DNA of 57,317 bases from CAZUXY01 sp964624235. GTDB lineage: Bacteria; Spirochaetota; UBA4802; UBA5368. The translations under genes and the position numbers were made by a program. Under the pieces are notes generated by a model, which was given only the letters and a program-made list of their open reading frames with translations, was not told the DNA's origin and searched no databases. Within the stretch, counting starts at the first letter, position 1; each line of letters starts with the position of its first letter. Where the stretch lies: assembly GCA_964624235.1 (NCBI GenBank), contig CAZUXY010000032.1:1-57317 (forward strand), in the 5' to 3' direction. This document shows positions 15,704 through 24,911 of the stretch, piece by piece.

Positions 15704-18700
15704 ATGGGAATACAAAAGGCAGGATGGAAGTTTCTCTCGGTGAAGCGGGATGAGTTGAGGTTTTCTATCCCGCTGTTCCTGCTCTATTTTCTCTCCGGTT
15801 CATTCTACACCTTCGGTCAGATCTACACCGAAACACTGTTTCTAAAAAGCTACGGCGCACAGGGGCTTTCGCGCTTTTTTGTGTACAACGGCTTTCTGCT
15901 CATATTCTGCGGCATACTCTACAACTTCTTCATGCTCAGGTTTACGCTCAGAAAGGGGTACCTTTTTCTGGTGGTTCTGTTCACGGCGATGATTCTGCTC
16001 TCCTCGCGCCTTCCCCTTCATAACCACCGCTGGCTCCCCTTCGCGCTTTATCTGGGAAATTATCTTTTCACCTTTTTCCTCGACCTTCATTTCTTCAATT
16101 TCATATTTCTCTACCTGAACATCCGCAACGCAAAACGAATAGTGCCCTTTATAATGGGCGGAGGGAAACTCGGCGGAATCATCAGCGGCATTGCCGTGTT
16201 CAGCGTACTTTCGGGAACCATCGCCGACGCGGGGGCGGCGGTATGGGGAATCAACGGTGCCCTGCTGCTGGTCCCCATGCTGTTCCTCGGACGGGGAAGC
16301 GCTTCCCATAAAACCGCTTACCGCACCGAAACCGAAGACATGACGGCGGGAACCGGCCGGGTCGGAAACATCATGCGCAGAATTAGGTTCTCGTATTCGT
16401 CGCCCATATTCACCTGGTCGGTAGTGCTGGTCTTTATAATGTCGGTGGCGAACCAGCTTTCCGAGTATTACTTCATGTCCGTTTTCAACCAGGCCTTCGC
16501 CACACGTGCGGAACTTGCCTCATTTCTCGGGATATATACCTTCAGCGCGGACCTTATCACGCTGCTGGTACAGTTGTTCGCGGTTTCAGCTCTCATCAGG
16601 AAACTCGGCGTACCCGGTGCGAACCTGGTGTATCCCGTGAGCTTCATCGGTTTCATGTCACTGATGGCGCTCTATCCGGCCCTCTTCGCGGGCACTCTCC
16701 TCCGTTTTTTCCGTAAGAATCTGAGCCTGTTGATAAGGACACCGGTGTTCAACATCATCATGGCGTCGTCCCCGCGGGACCGCATGGCCGAGGTAAAATC
16801 CTTTATAAACGGCATTATCAGCCCCCTGGGAATGGTCTGCGGCGGACTGCTGATACACCTGCTGGTCTCCCGCTTCACGGGACCAATGGGATACGGGGTG
16901 ACCCTGGGCATAGGGGTGCTGTTCATCATATGCGCCTTCATACAGAACAGGGCCTATGTACGCTCCCTTAAAAGCCGTATTTCCGTGGCGCTTTCCCCCA
17001 TCGATGCAGCCGGTCCCGCCAAACTTTATGATCACATCAATGCCGAAGCCATAAATGATGAAACCTTCGGCCTGGTCGAGAAACTTTTCATGAGAGCACC
17101 ATCACTGGACCTGGCGGAGTCACTGTCGCCGCATTTCGAACGCCTGTCGCCTGAGACACGGGAGCAGATGCTTATGCTGGCCGCACACTCACGGGCAAAG
17201 GGGTCGGAACGACTGCTGGAAAAGTCCCTGGGAGACCCGTCACCCAGGGTGAGGGGCGCGGCACTTGGAAGCCTGAGGGGGCTGCCGTTCCGGCCCAGGC
17301 TCGCGATGCTCGACAGATTCTACACGCCGGCGCTCAGGAGCGAACACCATGCGCTGACCATACTCGGTTCACGGGCGGGCCTTTCAGGGGAACTGGACAA
17401 GGACATCGATATCTTTGCCGCTGAAAAGGTGCGTGAAACACAGTCCGGGGTAATGAAGGGTGAATGCGATCCCGAGGAATTCATAATCCTTACACGTATA
17501 CTGAGTCCCCCCTATTTCCTGATGCCGTTGTGCGAACTGGCCCTCGCCACGGGCAACCCGCGTCTTTTCGAGCACCTGATACCCCATGCGGGAAATGTGC
17601 CGCGTGCAACGGGGAGAAGGCTGCTCTACTGCTTTAAAAACGCTCCCATTGAGTACCTCGAGGAATTTCTGCTCCACTGCGGGGAGCTTACCCAGATCGA
17701 CCGCGCCCTGCTGCTGGACTACCGGGAATACATTCCTTATGAACACATGGGCAGACTGTTCCGGCCCGACGGCGGGGTTACAACGATACTGCTCGGGCGG
17801 CTGATACGGCACCGGAAGTTCTTCAGGGTGATCAACTATCTTAATTACTTCCTGAGCCTGGGCATCAAACCCGAAAGGGAAATAACGGGATACATCGATT
17901 ACACGATCGACACCCTGAACCACCTGTACAACGCAAGGAATATACTGTGCGCATCTTTCAGGGAAAGTATGACCGGTATCTCATCCCGTTACGCCGCTTT
18001 CGTAACCATGATCATCAATGATGCGATAGAGAAACACAAGCACCTTATACTGAAGTCACTTGCGGTGCTGACAGGTACCGACGTGGAGGAAGTCTATGAA
18101 TCGAACCTCTTCCTTAAGGACCAGGACCTCAACAGCTACCTTCTTGAATTCATCGAGACCTCGGGTAAAACGGCCCGCAGGGCGCTTACCATCCTTGACG
18201 ATGAAAGGACCGAAAAGGGAATGATACAACACATCCGGGCCAGGGATGCGTATGCGCTACTGGAAGTGCTGCCGGGGAAGATGAGGCGTTTCATACCGGA
18301 AGTATTCCGTTCTTTCACCTATAGTATCTCAATGCTCCGGAAGAGGCCGTCTGCGGGGAAAACTTCACAGCCCACAACTGAAACAGCGGAGGACAAGGAT
18401 ATGCCGTCAACCATAGAAAAAATGGTATTGCTGAAAAACACCCCCCTCTTCAGGGACCTGACCGTCAACGACCTGGTCCATATCGCCGGTATAACCCGGG
18501 AAATACGCGTCCCCAGGGACCAGATACTGATCAGGGAGGGCGACAGCGGGGACGAACTCTTCATACTGATCGAAGGGACCGTGCGGGTATACACCAGGGC
18601 CCGCGAACTGGAAAGCCTGGGTCCCGGAAGCTGCATAGGGGAACTGACCATTATCGACAAGGAACCCCGCAGCGCCAATGTGCGCACCACCAGCCGCTGC

Positions 18701-18817
18701 AGGCTGCTGTCAATAAAGCGTGTCGATTTTCTCTTGACTTTAAGGGAAAATCCCTCCATATCCATTAATATCATGCAGGTAATGGCCCAGAGGCTTCGCA
18801 GAATAATCGCATCGTGA
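15704..18817 (+). CDS. ATP/ADP-translocase-like transporter fused to HEAT repeats and a cNMP-binding domain
   Basis: This is a 1037-residue three-part protein. Residues about 20-440 form twelve membrane helices of the nucleotide-transporter/MFS type (FLLYFLSGSFYTFGQIYTE, NFIFLYLNIRNAKRIVPFIM). About 450-890 is a helical HEAT-like solenoid (REQMLMLAAHSRAKGSERLL, SPRVRGAALGSLRG). About 905-1035 is a cyclic-nucleotide-binding domain with its phosphate cassette (PRDQILIREGDSGDELFILI, GPGSCIGELTIIDKEPRSA). Such fusions occur in spirochaetes and a few other free-living groups. Their substrate is unknown, and the cNMP part implies gating by cAMP or cGMP. The next gene overlaps its stop by four bases. 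Confidence 0.8.
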   Translation: MGIQKAGWKFLSVKRDELRFSIPLFLLYFLSGSFYTFGQIYTETLFLKSYGAQGLSRFFVYNGFLLIFCGILYNFFMLRFTLRKGYLFLVVLFTAMILLSSRLPLHNHRWLPFALYLGNYLFTFFLDLHFFNFIFLYLNIRNAKRIVPFIMGGGKLGGIISGIAVFSVLSGTIADAGAAVWGINGALLLVPMLFLGRGSASHKTAYRTETEDMTAGTGRVGNIMRRIRFSYSSPIFTWSVVLVFIMSVANQLSEYYFMSVFNQAFATRAELASFLGIYTFSADLITLLVQLFAVSALIRKLGVPGANLVYPVSFIGFMSLMALYPALFAGTLLRFFRKNLSLLIRTPVFNIIMASSPRDRMAEVKSFINGIISPLGMVCGGLLIHLLVSRFTGPMGYGVTLGIGVLFIICAFIQNRAYVRSLKSRISVALSPIDAAGPAKLYDHINAEAINDETFGLVEKLFMRAPSLDLAESLSPHFERLSPETREQMLMLAAHSRAKGSERLLEKSLGDPSPRVRGAALGSLRGLPFRPRLAMLDRFYTPALRSEHHALTILGSRAGLSGELDKDIDIFAAEKVRETQSGVMKGECDPEEFIILTRILSPPYFLMPLCELALATGNPRLFEHLIPHAGNVPRATGRRLLYCFKNAPIEYLEEFLLHCGELTQIDRALLLDYREYIPYEHMGRLFRPDGGVTTILLGRLIRHRKFFRVINYLNYFLSLGIKPEREITGYIDYTIDTLNHLYNARNILCASFRESMTGISSRYAAFVTMIINDAIEKHKHLILKSLAVLTGTDVEEVYESNLFLKDQDLNSYLLEFIETSGKTARRALTILDDERTEKGMIQHIRARDAYALLEVLPGKMRRFIPEVFRSFTYSISMLRKRPSAGKTSQPTTETAEDKDMPSTIEKMVLLKNTPLFRDLTVNDLVHIAGITREIRVPRDQILIREGDSGDELFILIEGTVRVYTRARELESLGPGSCIGELTIIDKEPRSANVRTTSRCRLLSIKRVDFLLTLRENPSISINIMQVMAQRLRRIIAS

Positions 18818-20187
18818 ATGGATCACTTAAACCCAGGCGTCTGAAATTCAAAAATATCCCGTTCCCGTTGATAAAAATCTGTTCTGCCGTAATCGCCGGT
18901 ATGCTTGCCGCGCACCTTTACTCGGATACGACCGTCCCCCTGAAGGCCCAGGAAAAACCCTCCGAAAAAAAAGAAGAAACCGAAAAAAAAACCCGGCAAC
19001 CGAAGCCCGACCGGGGAAAGAAATTCTTAAAAAAGCTCGGCACACGAGAATGGTACCGCCAGAAGGAGATACAGAAAAAGCAAAGGGTTGAAAGGTATCA
19101 GACCCAGGACGACGCGGACCTCACCGCTCTCAAGAAAAGTGCCCATGAGGAAATCGGATCCATCATAGTGCTCCTGGGGGAAATCCCGGTGGGAGAAGGC
19201 AAACCCCTCTACGCGCCGGTGTTCCTCATGGATAAAAAAAATATTTTCGGGACGCGGTCGAATTTCTCCCTGAAATGGGTGGGATACAAGGTGGTTGCCG
19301 GCCTTAAACAGAACAACTTCCCCTGGAAGGGGACCAGCCTGTCTGAAACCTTCATCGGGTCGTTTCTCTACGCAAGCGGCACCAACATCGGATTTTACGG
19401 TGACCAGGTAAAGGAGGAACGACGTTTTTATACCAATTACACTTCCGAACTGGTAAGCCTGCGGATAAAGGCGCCCTGGCGGACGTCGATCGCGTTTACC
19501 CTGGACTCGCGGCAGTATTTTTTTATCAAAAGGAACACCCCCGACAACTTTGTGATGCCCAGGGACCATGTGAATGTATTCCCCAGACTGGATTTGAACC
19601 TTGAACAGCTTACCGAAAAGGGGATCGACCAGCTCACTCAGGGGATCGGCATTGAGCTCTGGGCGGGGTATGGCATAAGAAACCGCTGGGACGACTGGGG
19701 GGAGCGGCCTGATCTTGAAAATGGATCACGGGCGCGTACCTTCGGTATTTATTCAGGCAGCCTGACGGCGGGAGCCCTGATCGCGAAACATCACAACCTG
19801 GTGCTGCGTGTCCGTTACAAGGGCGGGTTCGACAACGATTTCCTCACCAGGCCCAGGTTCGGGGGGACCATCGACAACGCTAAGCTCGACGTGGTACATG
19901 GTTTTCCCATAGACCATTTCAGGGTTAATGCCTTCGGCCTGGCCAATCTGCGCTACGGGTTCAATCTGTTTTCCAGGCTGCGGTTCAATATTTTCGGGGA
20001 CTACGCGCATATCTTCGAAACCGCCCTGGACGATACCACAGATGCCGTGGGAGCGGCATACGGGTTCAGGTTACTGGCCTGGGGCGGCCTGCCTGTATGG
20101 ATCACCCACGGTATGGGCAAAAAGATAGCACCCCGCGATTGCGACCTGGAACACATGATTATGATCATGACCGCCGCGGGGTGGTGA
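18814..20187 (+). CDS. Probable outer-membrane beta-barrel protein
   Basis: This 457-residue protein starts with GTG overlapping the previous stop (GTGA). An N-terminal hydrophobic segment (LIKICSAVIAGMLAAHLYS) acts as a signal, then a Lys/Glu/Pro-rich linker (residues about 45-80). The remainder alternates aromatic and polar residues in many amphipathic strands (RRFYTNYTSELVSLRIK, LVLRVRYKGGFDNDF, FRVNAFGLANLRYGFNLF) as in barrels. The linker with KKFLKKLG resembles a periplasmic tether. It is co-transcribed with the cNMP-domain transporter, so the two may form a functional pair. I do not recognise a named family. Confidence 0.6.
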   Translation: MNGSLKPRRLKFKNIPFPLIKICSAVIAGMLAAHLYSDTTVPLKAQEKPSEKKEETEKKTRQPKPDRGKKFLKKLGTREWYRQKEIQKKQRVERYQTQDDADLTALKKSAHEEIGSIIVLLGEIPVGEGKPLYAPVFLMDKKNIFGTRSNFSLKWVGYKVVAGLKQNNFPWKGTSLSETFIGSFLYASGTNIGFYGDQVKEERRFYTNYTSELVSLRIKAPWRTSIAFTLDSRQYFFIKRNTPDNFVMPRDHVNVFPRLDLNLEQLTEKGIDQLTQGIGIELWAGYGIRNRWDDWGERPDLENGSRARTFGIYSGSLTAGALIAKHHNLVLRVRYKGGFDNDFLTRPRFGGTIDNAKLDVVHGFPIDHFRVNAFGLANLRYGFNLFSRLRFNIFGDYAHIFETALDDTTDAVGAAYGFRLLAWGGLPVWITHGMGKKIAPRDCDLEHMIMIMTAAGW

Positions 20188-20207
20188 TGCCACGGCCGAG
20201 TTCAGCT

Positions 20208-20238
20208 TAAAACGCCGCGACTGTTATCGGCGTTATTA
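20208..20238. terminator. Bidirectional terminator between convergent genes
   Basis: AACGCCG (20211-20217) pairs with CGGCGTT (20228-20234). The plus strand continues TTATTATTTT and the minus strand continues TTTTAAG, so it can serve both the barrel gene ending at 20187 and the gene ending at 20236. Confidence 0.6.
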
Positions 20239-20835
20239 TTTTCCGGGTGCGGGAGGATAGTACTTTTTCCCCGTTACCTTCCCGTCTTCGGAAAACGAAA
20301 CGGACGCGCTTTCCTTCCCGCGCGTATATGACCATGATTCTGATTTAAACTTTCCGCTGGGGTCTTTTATCACCATCTGCAGGGCGTTATACCCCAGGAG
20401 TCTTTTCACCTGGTCTTTGGTCCATCCGATCTGCACCTCATCAAGCCTGAGCGGCAGGGAATATTCTTTTTCTATGGTCATGCTCATAAGTCCCCAGTTG
20501 CTCAGCGAGACCGAGAATGAATAGGTACTGCCCCGTTTCAGGGTTATCTTGGTCGTGTAGTTACCGAAGGCCGACGACGTGTTCTGGCGTGCCTTCAGAG
20601 CTATGTTATGGTCTCCGGGGTACAGGATGAATAGTCCCTCGGCCGGTACTTTTTTCCCGTCTATGCTTATGAGTTCGTTCAGCGGCGTTTTTTTGAATTC
20701 CAGTTTGGAAAGTATCAGCTTATTCTGTTGTTCATCTACTTTTTTTGTGGGTATATCAGTAAAGTTGATCGGTCCCGCCGCGAATGCGGCGGTTGCGACC
20801 AGCACCAAAAAACAGACGATTATTCTTTTTTTCAT
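20236..20835 (-). CDS. Periplasmic protein with C-terminal BamE/SmpA-like domain
   Basis: This 199-residue protein has a Sec signal peptide (MKKRIIVCFLVLVATAAFAA). A middle region (IDGKKVPAEGLFILYPGDHN, then TTKITLKRGSTYSFSVSL) resembles a PEGA-like surface-layer module. The last 60 residues (IGWTKDQVKRLLGYNALQ, ESWSYTRGK, VSFSEDGKV) match the BamE/SmpA fold: a GMT-type turn, QV-LLG helix and W-Y strand. There is no lipobox, so it is not a true BamE lipoprotein. An envelope role is likely. Confidence 0.65.
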   Translation of the reverse strand: MKKRIIVCFLVLVATAAFAAGPINFTDIPTKKVDEQQNKLILSKLEFKKTPLNELISIDGKKVPAEGLFILYPGDHNIALKARQNTSSAFGNYTTKITLKRGSTYSFSVSLSNWGLMSMTIEKEYSLPLRLDEVQIGWTKDQVKRLLGYNALQMVIKDPSGKFKSESWSYTRGKESASVSFSEDGKVTGKKYYPPAPGK

Positions 20836-21113
20836 ATGACCTCCCGGGGAATCGAATATTTTTTTGTGATATAATCTTCTACTATTCGTTATAGTAAATC
20901 AAGATCAGACAGTCAAGCGGTTTACTGCCGCGGTGAATCCTCGGCCATGAGCATTTGAAGGAAATAAAGAGCGCCGTGCCGCCACTCTACTCTTCATGTT
21001 TTCATGTGAATCCCGGGTATCGTACCAGGAGGTGCTGTAGTACCAGGCGGCGGAGCGGCACATGGTTTTCCGCGCCTTGGCGCCAAAACGCGGGCGGATG
21101 CATGCGGGGAGTA

Positions 21114-22667
21114 TCAGCTTTCTTCTTTATATTCCTCGATCTGGCGGTTGAAACGGTTCACCATGGTTAAAAGCCCCTGGGATTCCCGGGACATCTCCTC
21201 GCTCATGGCCGAATTGGACTGCGCCAGATGGTTGATGTCGAATACCGAACGTACCACCTCGCCGACGGCGGTTTTTTCCTCCATGGCCGCATTCTTGATT
21301 TCTTCTGATCGGTTTTTAAGGTACAGGGTGTTTTCATTCACCATCCTGTTCGTATCGACCTGCCTTCCGGTGAAATCCGACAGGCCCCGGATCTTTTCGT
21401 CGATGGAGTTCACCCCTCCGATAATGACGCTGATTGTGCCGACCGCCTCGGTTACCGAACGCATACCCTGGTGGATTTCTGTGTCATTGGTCTTTATCAG
21501 CGATTCGATCTCTTTCAGACTTGATGAGGTGCGGTCCGCGAGTTTCGATATCTCGTCAGAGACGACGGCGAACCCCCTGCCGGCGTCGCCCGCCCTTGCC
21601 GCTTCAATGGCCGCGTTGAGCGACAGCAGATTGATCTGGTCAGATATATCGTTTATGATCGAAACGATGTTCCTCATCTCGCCCGAACTTTCCTGGATTC
21701 TGGTCATGTTCTCTTTCATCAGGTTCAGGGACTTTTCACCCTCCATGGCCTTCTCTGAAACCGCGTCGGTTTCCCCGAGGGTTTGCTGAATAACAGTGTT
21801 GACATTGGTAATGTCGCCGGAAAGCTCCTCCAGTACCGCCGTCAGGGAATTCTGTTTTGCGTTCTGGTCGTCCGCTATGCCGGCGATGCCGTCTATTCCC
21901 GCCGAGATCTGGTCCATGGTGGCGGTAACTTCCTCCACGGCCGCCGCCTGCTGCTGCGTGTTGAGCGTAAAGCTTTCTATTTTCCCCGACATGGCCTTCA
22001 CCGACTGGACCAGCCGCAGGGAACCGTCACGAAGGATCCCGCGTATGAACTCGTTCTGCCGCATGTTCCTGTTCGCCTCGTTTCTCGCGAGATCGGCGTT
22101 CCGCTGGAAAATCCTCATTATCTGCAGGCAGATGATGTATACGAAGACCAGGGCGAAGTTGATATTGATGAACGCCAGAACCACCACCTTGCGGTGCACC
22201 TCATCACCGCCGAACTGTGAGATGAGCACGCCGGTGTTCATGACGATGAACAAACCGGTGATTATCGAGAGGACCAGCCGCGTACTGAACACGGTGCAGA
22301 TGGCGAGACACGCATAGATATAGTAGATGTAGGTGGTATAGAGGAAATAGGTTTCGAAAAAAACATGCATCACCACCCCGGCGCCCACCGTGAGGGAGCT
22401 GACGAAGATAAAAAGATTGGCCGAGGTCATGTACCTGCCCTTCCCGAGCATAAGCAGGCTGATCATTATGGCCGCCATGAGGGGCGAGGTCACCCTCACC
22501 GTACGCAGAAAATCCGTCACCCCCACCAGCAGCATGCTGAGCTGAATGAAAAAAACACCGGCCAGCATGATGCTCAGCATGATCAGCAGCAGTTTCGCCC
22601 TGGCCTGCAGCAGGTAATCGCTTTCCGCATAAGGCCTCATGAGATAATCAAAATATTTCCGCACCAT
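21114..22667 (-). CDS. Methyl-accepting chemotaxis protein, six-helix membrane sensor
   Basis: This 517-residue protein has a hydrophobic N-terminus with about six membrane helices between residues 25 and 190, in place of a periplasmic ligand domain, then a cytoplasmic coiled coil. The signalling tip reads SDQINLLSLNAAIEAARAGD and then GRGFAVVSDEISKLAD, the universal MCP hairpin that contacts CheA and CheW. Ala/Glu-rich methylation helices flank it. The membrane-embedded sensor suggests it senses a membrane-borne or energy-state signal. There are no other chemotaxis genes in the window. SD GGAGAAG precedes the ATG. Confidence 0.93.
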   Translation of the reverse strand: MVRKYFDYLMRPYAESDYLLQARAKLLLIMLSIMLAGVFFIQLSMLLVGVTDFLRTVRVTSPLMAAIMISLLMLGKGRYMTSANLFIFVSSLTVGAGVVMHVFFETYFLYTTYIYYIYACLAICTVFSTRLVLSIITGLFIVMNTGVLISQFGGDEVHRKVVVLAFININFALVFVYIICLQIMRIFQRNADLARNEANRNMRQNEFIRGILRDGSLRLVQSVKAMSGKIESFTLNTQQQAAAVEEVTATMDQISAGIDGIAGIADDQNAKQNSLTAVLEELSGDITNVNTVIQQTLGETDAVSEKAMEGEKSLNLMKENMTRIQESSGEMRNIVSIINDISDQINLLSLNAAIEAARAGDAGRGFAVVSDEISKLADRTSSSLKEIESLIKTNDTEIHQGMRSVTEAVGTISVIIGGVNSIDEKIRGLSDFTGRQVDTNRMVNENTLYLKNRSEEIKNAAMEEKTAVGEVVRSVFDINHLAQSNSAMSEEMSRESQGLLTMVNRFNRQIEEYKEES

Positions 22668-22843
22668 GTACTTCTCCTCACGAATTAATACAGGCTCTTT
22701 CCATCAGTGTATGCGCCCGCGACATTTCGGTCAACCGGTTCAACCCACGGCCCGTCCACGTTTTTATTTTCAACCATACGCACACCTGACCGTGACCCCG
22801 CAAAAACTATTCGTCTGATACACCGGTAATCCTCACGAATAAG

Positions 22844-23116
22844 TTACAATACCCCTTTTTTAAAAGGAAGCCACCAGGTAAAACCGAAAAGTACGGTTTT
22901 AATCACGATTTGCCCTACGGAAAGGCCTTTTTGCCTGCCTATGGGCAGAGAGATGAATAACTCCAGTGGATGCACCACCGCCCATATGCCGCAGACGATC
23001 AGCCACAGAACCCCTGCTGTTCCTGAAAACGGCACCACTGCCCCAGTCAGAACGAACACCCACCCGGCAATGGAGCCGGACATCAGACAATACCAGAAAG
23101 CCCTGTTCTTCCACAT
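22844..23116 (-). CDS. Small membrane protein of unknown function
   Basis: The ATG at 23116 with AGAGGTG five bases upstream gives 90 residues with three membrane segments (FWYCLMSGSIAGWVFVLTGA, AGVLWLIVCGIWAVVHPLEL, VIKTVLFGFTWWLPFKKG). The conserved end VGQIVIKTVLFGFTWWLP looks like a family signature, but I cannot name it. An upstream ATG at 23170 is less well supported. No operon partner. Confidence 0.55.
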   Translation of the reverse strand: MWKNRAFWYCLMSGSIAGWVFVLTGAVVPFSGTAGVLWLIVCGIWAVVHPLELFISLPIGRQKGLSVGQIVIKTVLFGFTWWLPFKKGVL

Positions 23117-23251
23117 ATACACCTCTTTTACAGATATGGTTTTCTCCCGGTCATCGTTCGATTCTGTCACCGTAAAAGCACATCACGTATCTGTCACTGT
23201 ACTGTTATTATATCTGCCGTGTGACTGAACCTGTCGTTTCGGACTACTCCT

Positions 23252-24082
23252 TTATTTTTTGCCGGTTTTACCCGCCGCCCGTGCCACGATGAGATCGGTG
23301 GTGATTCTGCTCAGCGTTCCATTGGACAGGCGGTGGGAATGGTACAGCATCCGGGCCAGGAATCCGGGCACTACCAGAAAACGGTTTTTACGAATCGCCC
23401 TCACTATGGCCCGCGCCACTACATCTGACGCGAGACGGCCAGCGACGTTTTTTAACGCTCTCGCCTCGGGCGGGATGGTCCTGGCCTCATGAACGACCAG
23501 CGGGGTGTCCACCTCGGGAGGACAGACCACAGTAACGCCGATCCCGTACCGCTTCACCTCCATTCGCAGGGATTCCGCGAATCCCACCAACGCGTACTTC
23601 GATGTCCCGTAGGCGGTGTATCCGAACACCCCCATAAGCCCCGCTTCGGAGGAAAGGATGACGATATGGCCGCCCTTGTGTTTCATGTAAGGGAGCGCTG
23701 CGGCCGTGACGTTCCAGGTGCCGTAGAGGTTGATCTTCATGATGTCGTCGAAGGTGCGGTAATCTATGTTTTCGAAATAGTCCGAGTGGCCCAGGCCGGC
23801 GCTGTTTATCAGGATGTCGGGAGGCCCCAGCCTGCGGACGGTGCCGCCCATCACCCTGAGCACCTCTTTCTCGTGTTTAACATCCATGACGGCGGTGGTA
23901 ATATTCCGATTACCGTTGGTTGCGGTTTTTTCTATTATCTTTCCCGCCCTTTCGAGTTTTTTCCTGTCGCGGGCGAAGACCACGATACGTGCCCCCATGG
24001 AGGCCAGGAGTTTGGCCGTTTCCAGGCCGATACCGCTGGAACCGCCGGTGATATACACCATTTTGCCCGCTATATCCTTCAT
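23252..24082 (-). CDS. Short-chain dehydrogenase, 3-ketodihydrosphingosine-reductase-like
   Basis: This 276-residue NAD(P)-dependent SDR has the nucleotide motif TGGSSGIG at 12-19, NSAG at 93-96, catalytic S144/S145, Y158 and K162 (YGTSK). The string AESLRMEVKRYGIGVTVVCP and the downstream PPEVDTPL resemble mammalian/fungal KDSR and related lipid reductases that reduce long-chain 3-keto bases or 3-ketoacyl chains. A C-terminal hydrophobic stretch (RFLVVPGFLARMLY) could anchor it. No serine palmitoyltransferase is in the window, so sphingolipid synthesis remains unproven. It is divergent from the LOG gene. Confidence 0.8.
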   Translation of the reverse strand: MKDIAGKMVYITGGSSGIGLETAKLLASMGARIVVFARDRKKLERAGKIIEKTATNGNRNITTAVMDVKHEKEVLRVMGGTVRRLGPPDILINSAGLGHSDYFENIDYRTFDDIMKINLYGTWNVTAAALPYMKHKGGHIVILSSEAGLMGVFGYTAYGTSKYALVGFAESLRMEVKRYGIGVTVVCPPEVDTPLVVHEARTIPPEARALKNVAGRLASDVVARAIVRAIRKNRFLVVPGFLARMLYHSHRLSNGTLSRITTDLIVARAAGKTGKK

Positions 24083-24268
24083 CGATCACCTCTCCGACCG
24101 TACCGGCTGATCATTGTTTTGATATCCTTTATTCATTTTTTACAGCATCAACAGTAATAATTACCTCGTACCAGCCTATGGGAGTTTATGATAATATCAA
24201 ACAAAAAAAGACTGTACGCTCCCAAACCCGCCCGTTACCCTGATTATGATGAAACGTTTACCGGCGGG

Positions 24269-24862
24269 ATGGAAATGAACAGCGTGTGTGTATTCTGCGG
24301 ATCCAGCCGGGGAGAAAATCCCCGGTTTCTTGAAGTCGCGTGCGATGTGGGCGGTGTACTGGCGCGACGCGGCATTACCCTCATTTACGGCGGCGCCGGT
24401 GTGGGGATGATGGGCATGACGGCTAAGGCCTGCCTGGAAAACGGCGGCAGGGTGACGGGAGTCATACCCGAGAGGCTCGTCGAAATGGAGGTAGCGCACC
24501 GGGGTCTGACCGAACTCATCGTGGTCAGGAGCATGCACGAACGCAAGGCGCGGATGAACGAATTATGCGACGGGTTCATTGTCCTGCCCGGCGGCATCGG
24601 CACCCTGGAAGAAACCTTCGAAGTGCTCACCTGGCGGCAGCTGGGGATCCATGAAAAACCCGTGGGAATCCTCAATATAGACGGGTTTTTCGATGCGCTC
24701 CTGGCGTTCCTGGACCGGACCGTCAATGACGGGTTCCTGAGGAAGGAACACCGTGACATGCTGATCGTCGACACGGGACCCATGGCGCTGCTCGACAGGA
24801 TGGAAGCGCACAGGCCCGCCCGCATAGAAAAATGGTTCAATGTAGACACGCACCGGATATAG
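24269..24862 (+). CDS. LOG family protein (TIGR00730 type), nucleoside 5'-monophosphate phosphoribohydrolase-like
   Basis: This protein of about 197 residues has the hallmark sequences SVCVFCGSSRGENP, YGGAGVGMMGMTA, SMHERKARM and PGGIGTLEETFEVL with the catalytic PGG-GT-E loop. The family includes plant-style cytokinin-activating LOG and bacterial phosphoribohydrolases that cleave AMP- or cytokinin-type substrates. The start could be the ATG at 24269 or the one at 24275; the frame runs 27 codons further upstream without support. Confidence 0.88.
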   Translation: MEMNSVCVFCGSSRGENPRFLEVACDVGGVLARRGITLIYGGAGVGMMGMTAKACLENGGRVTGVIPERLVEMEVAHRGLTELIVVRSMHERKARMNELCDGFIVLPGGIGTLEETFEVLTWRQLGIHEKPVGILNIDGFFDALLAFLDRTVNDGFLRKEHRDMLIVDTGPMALLDRMEAHRPARIEKWFNVDTHRI

Positions 24863-24911
24863 CGCGGGTACGGCTATGCGTTTCCATCCCCCTTATTAAA
24901 AGGAGGAAGTC

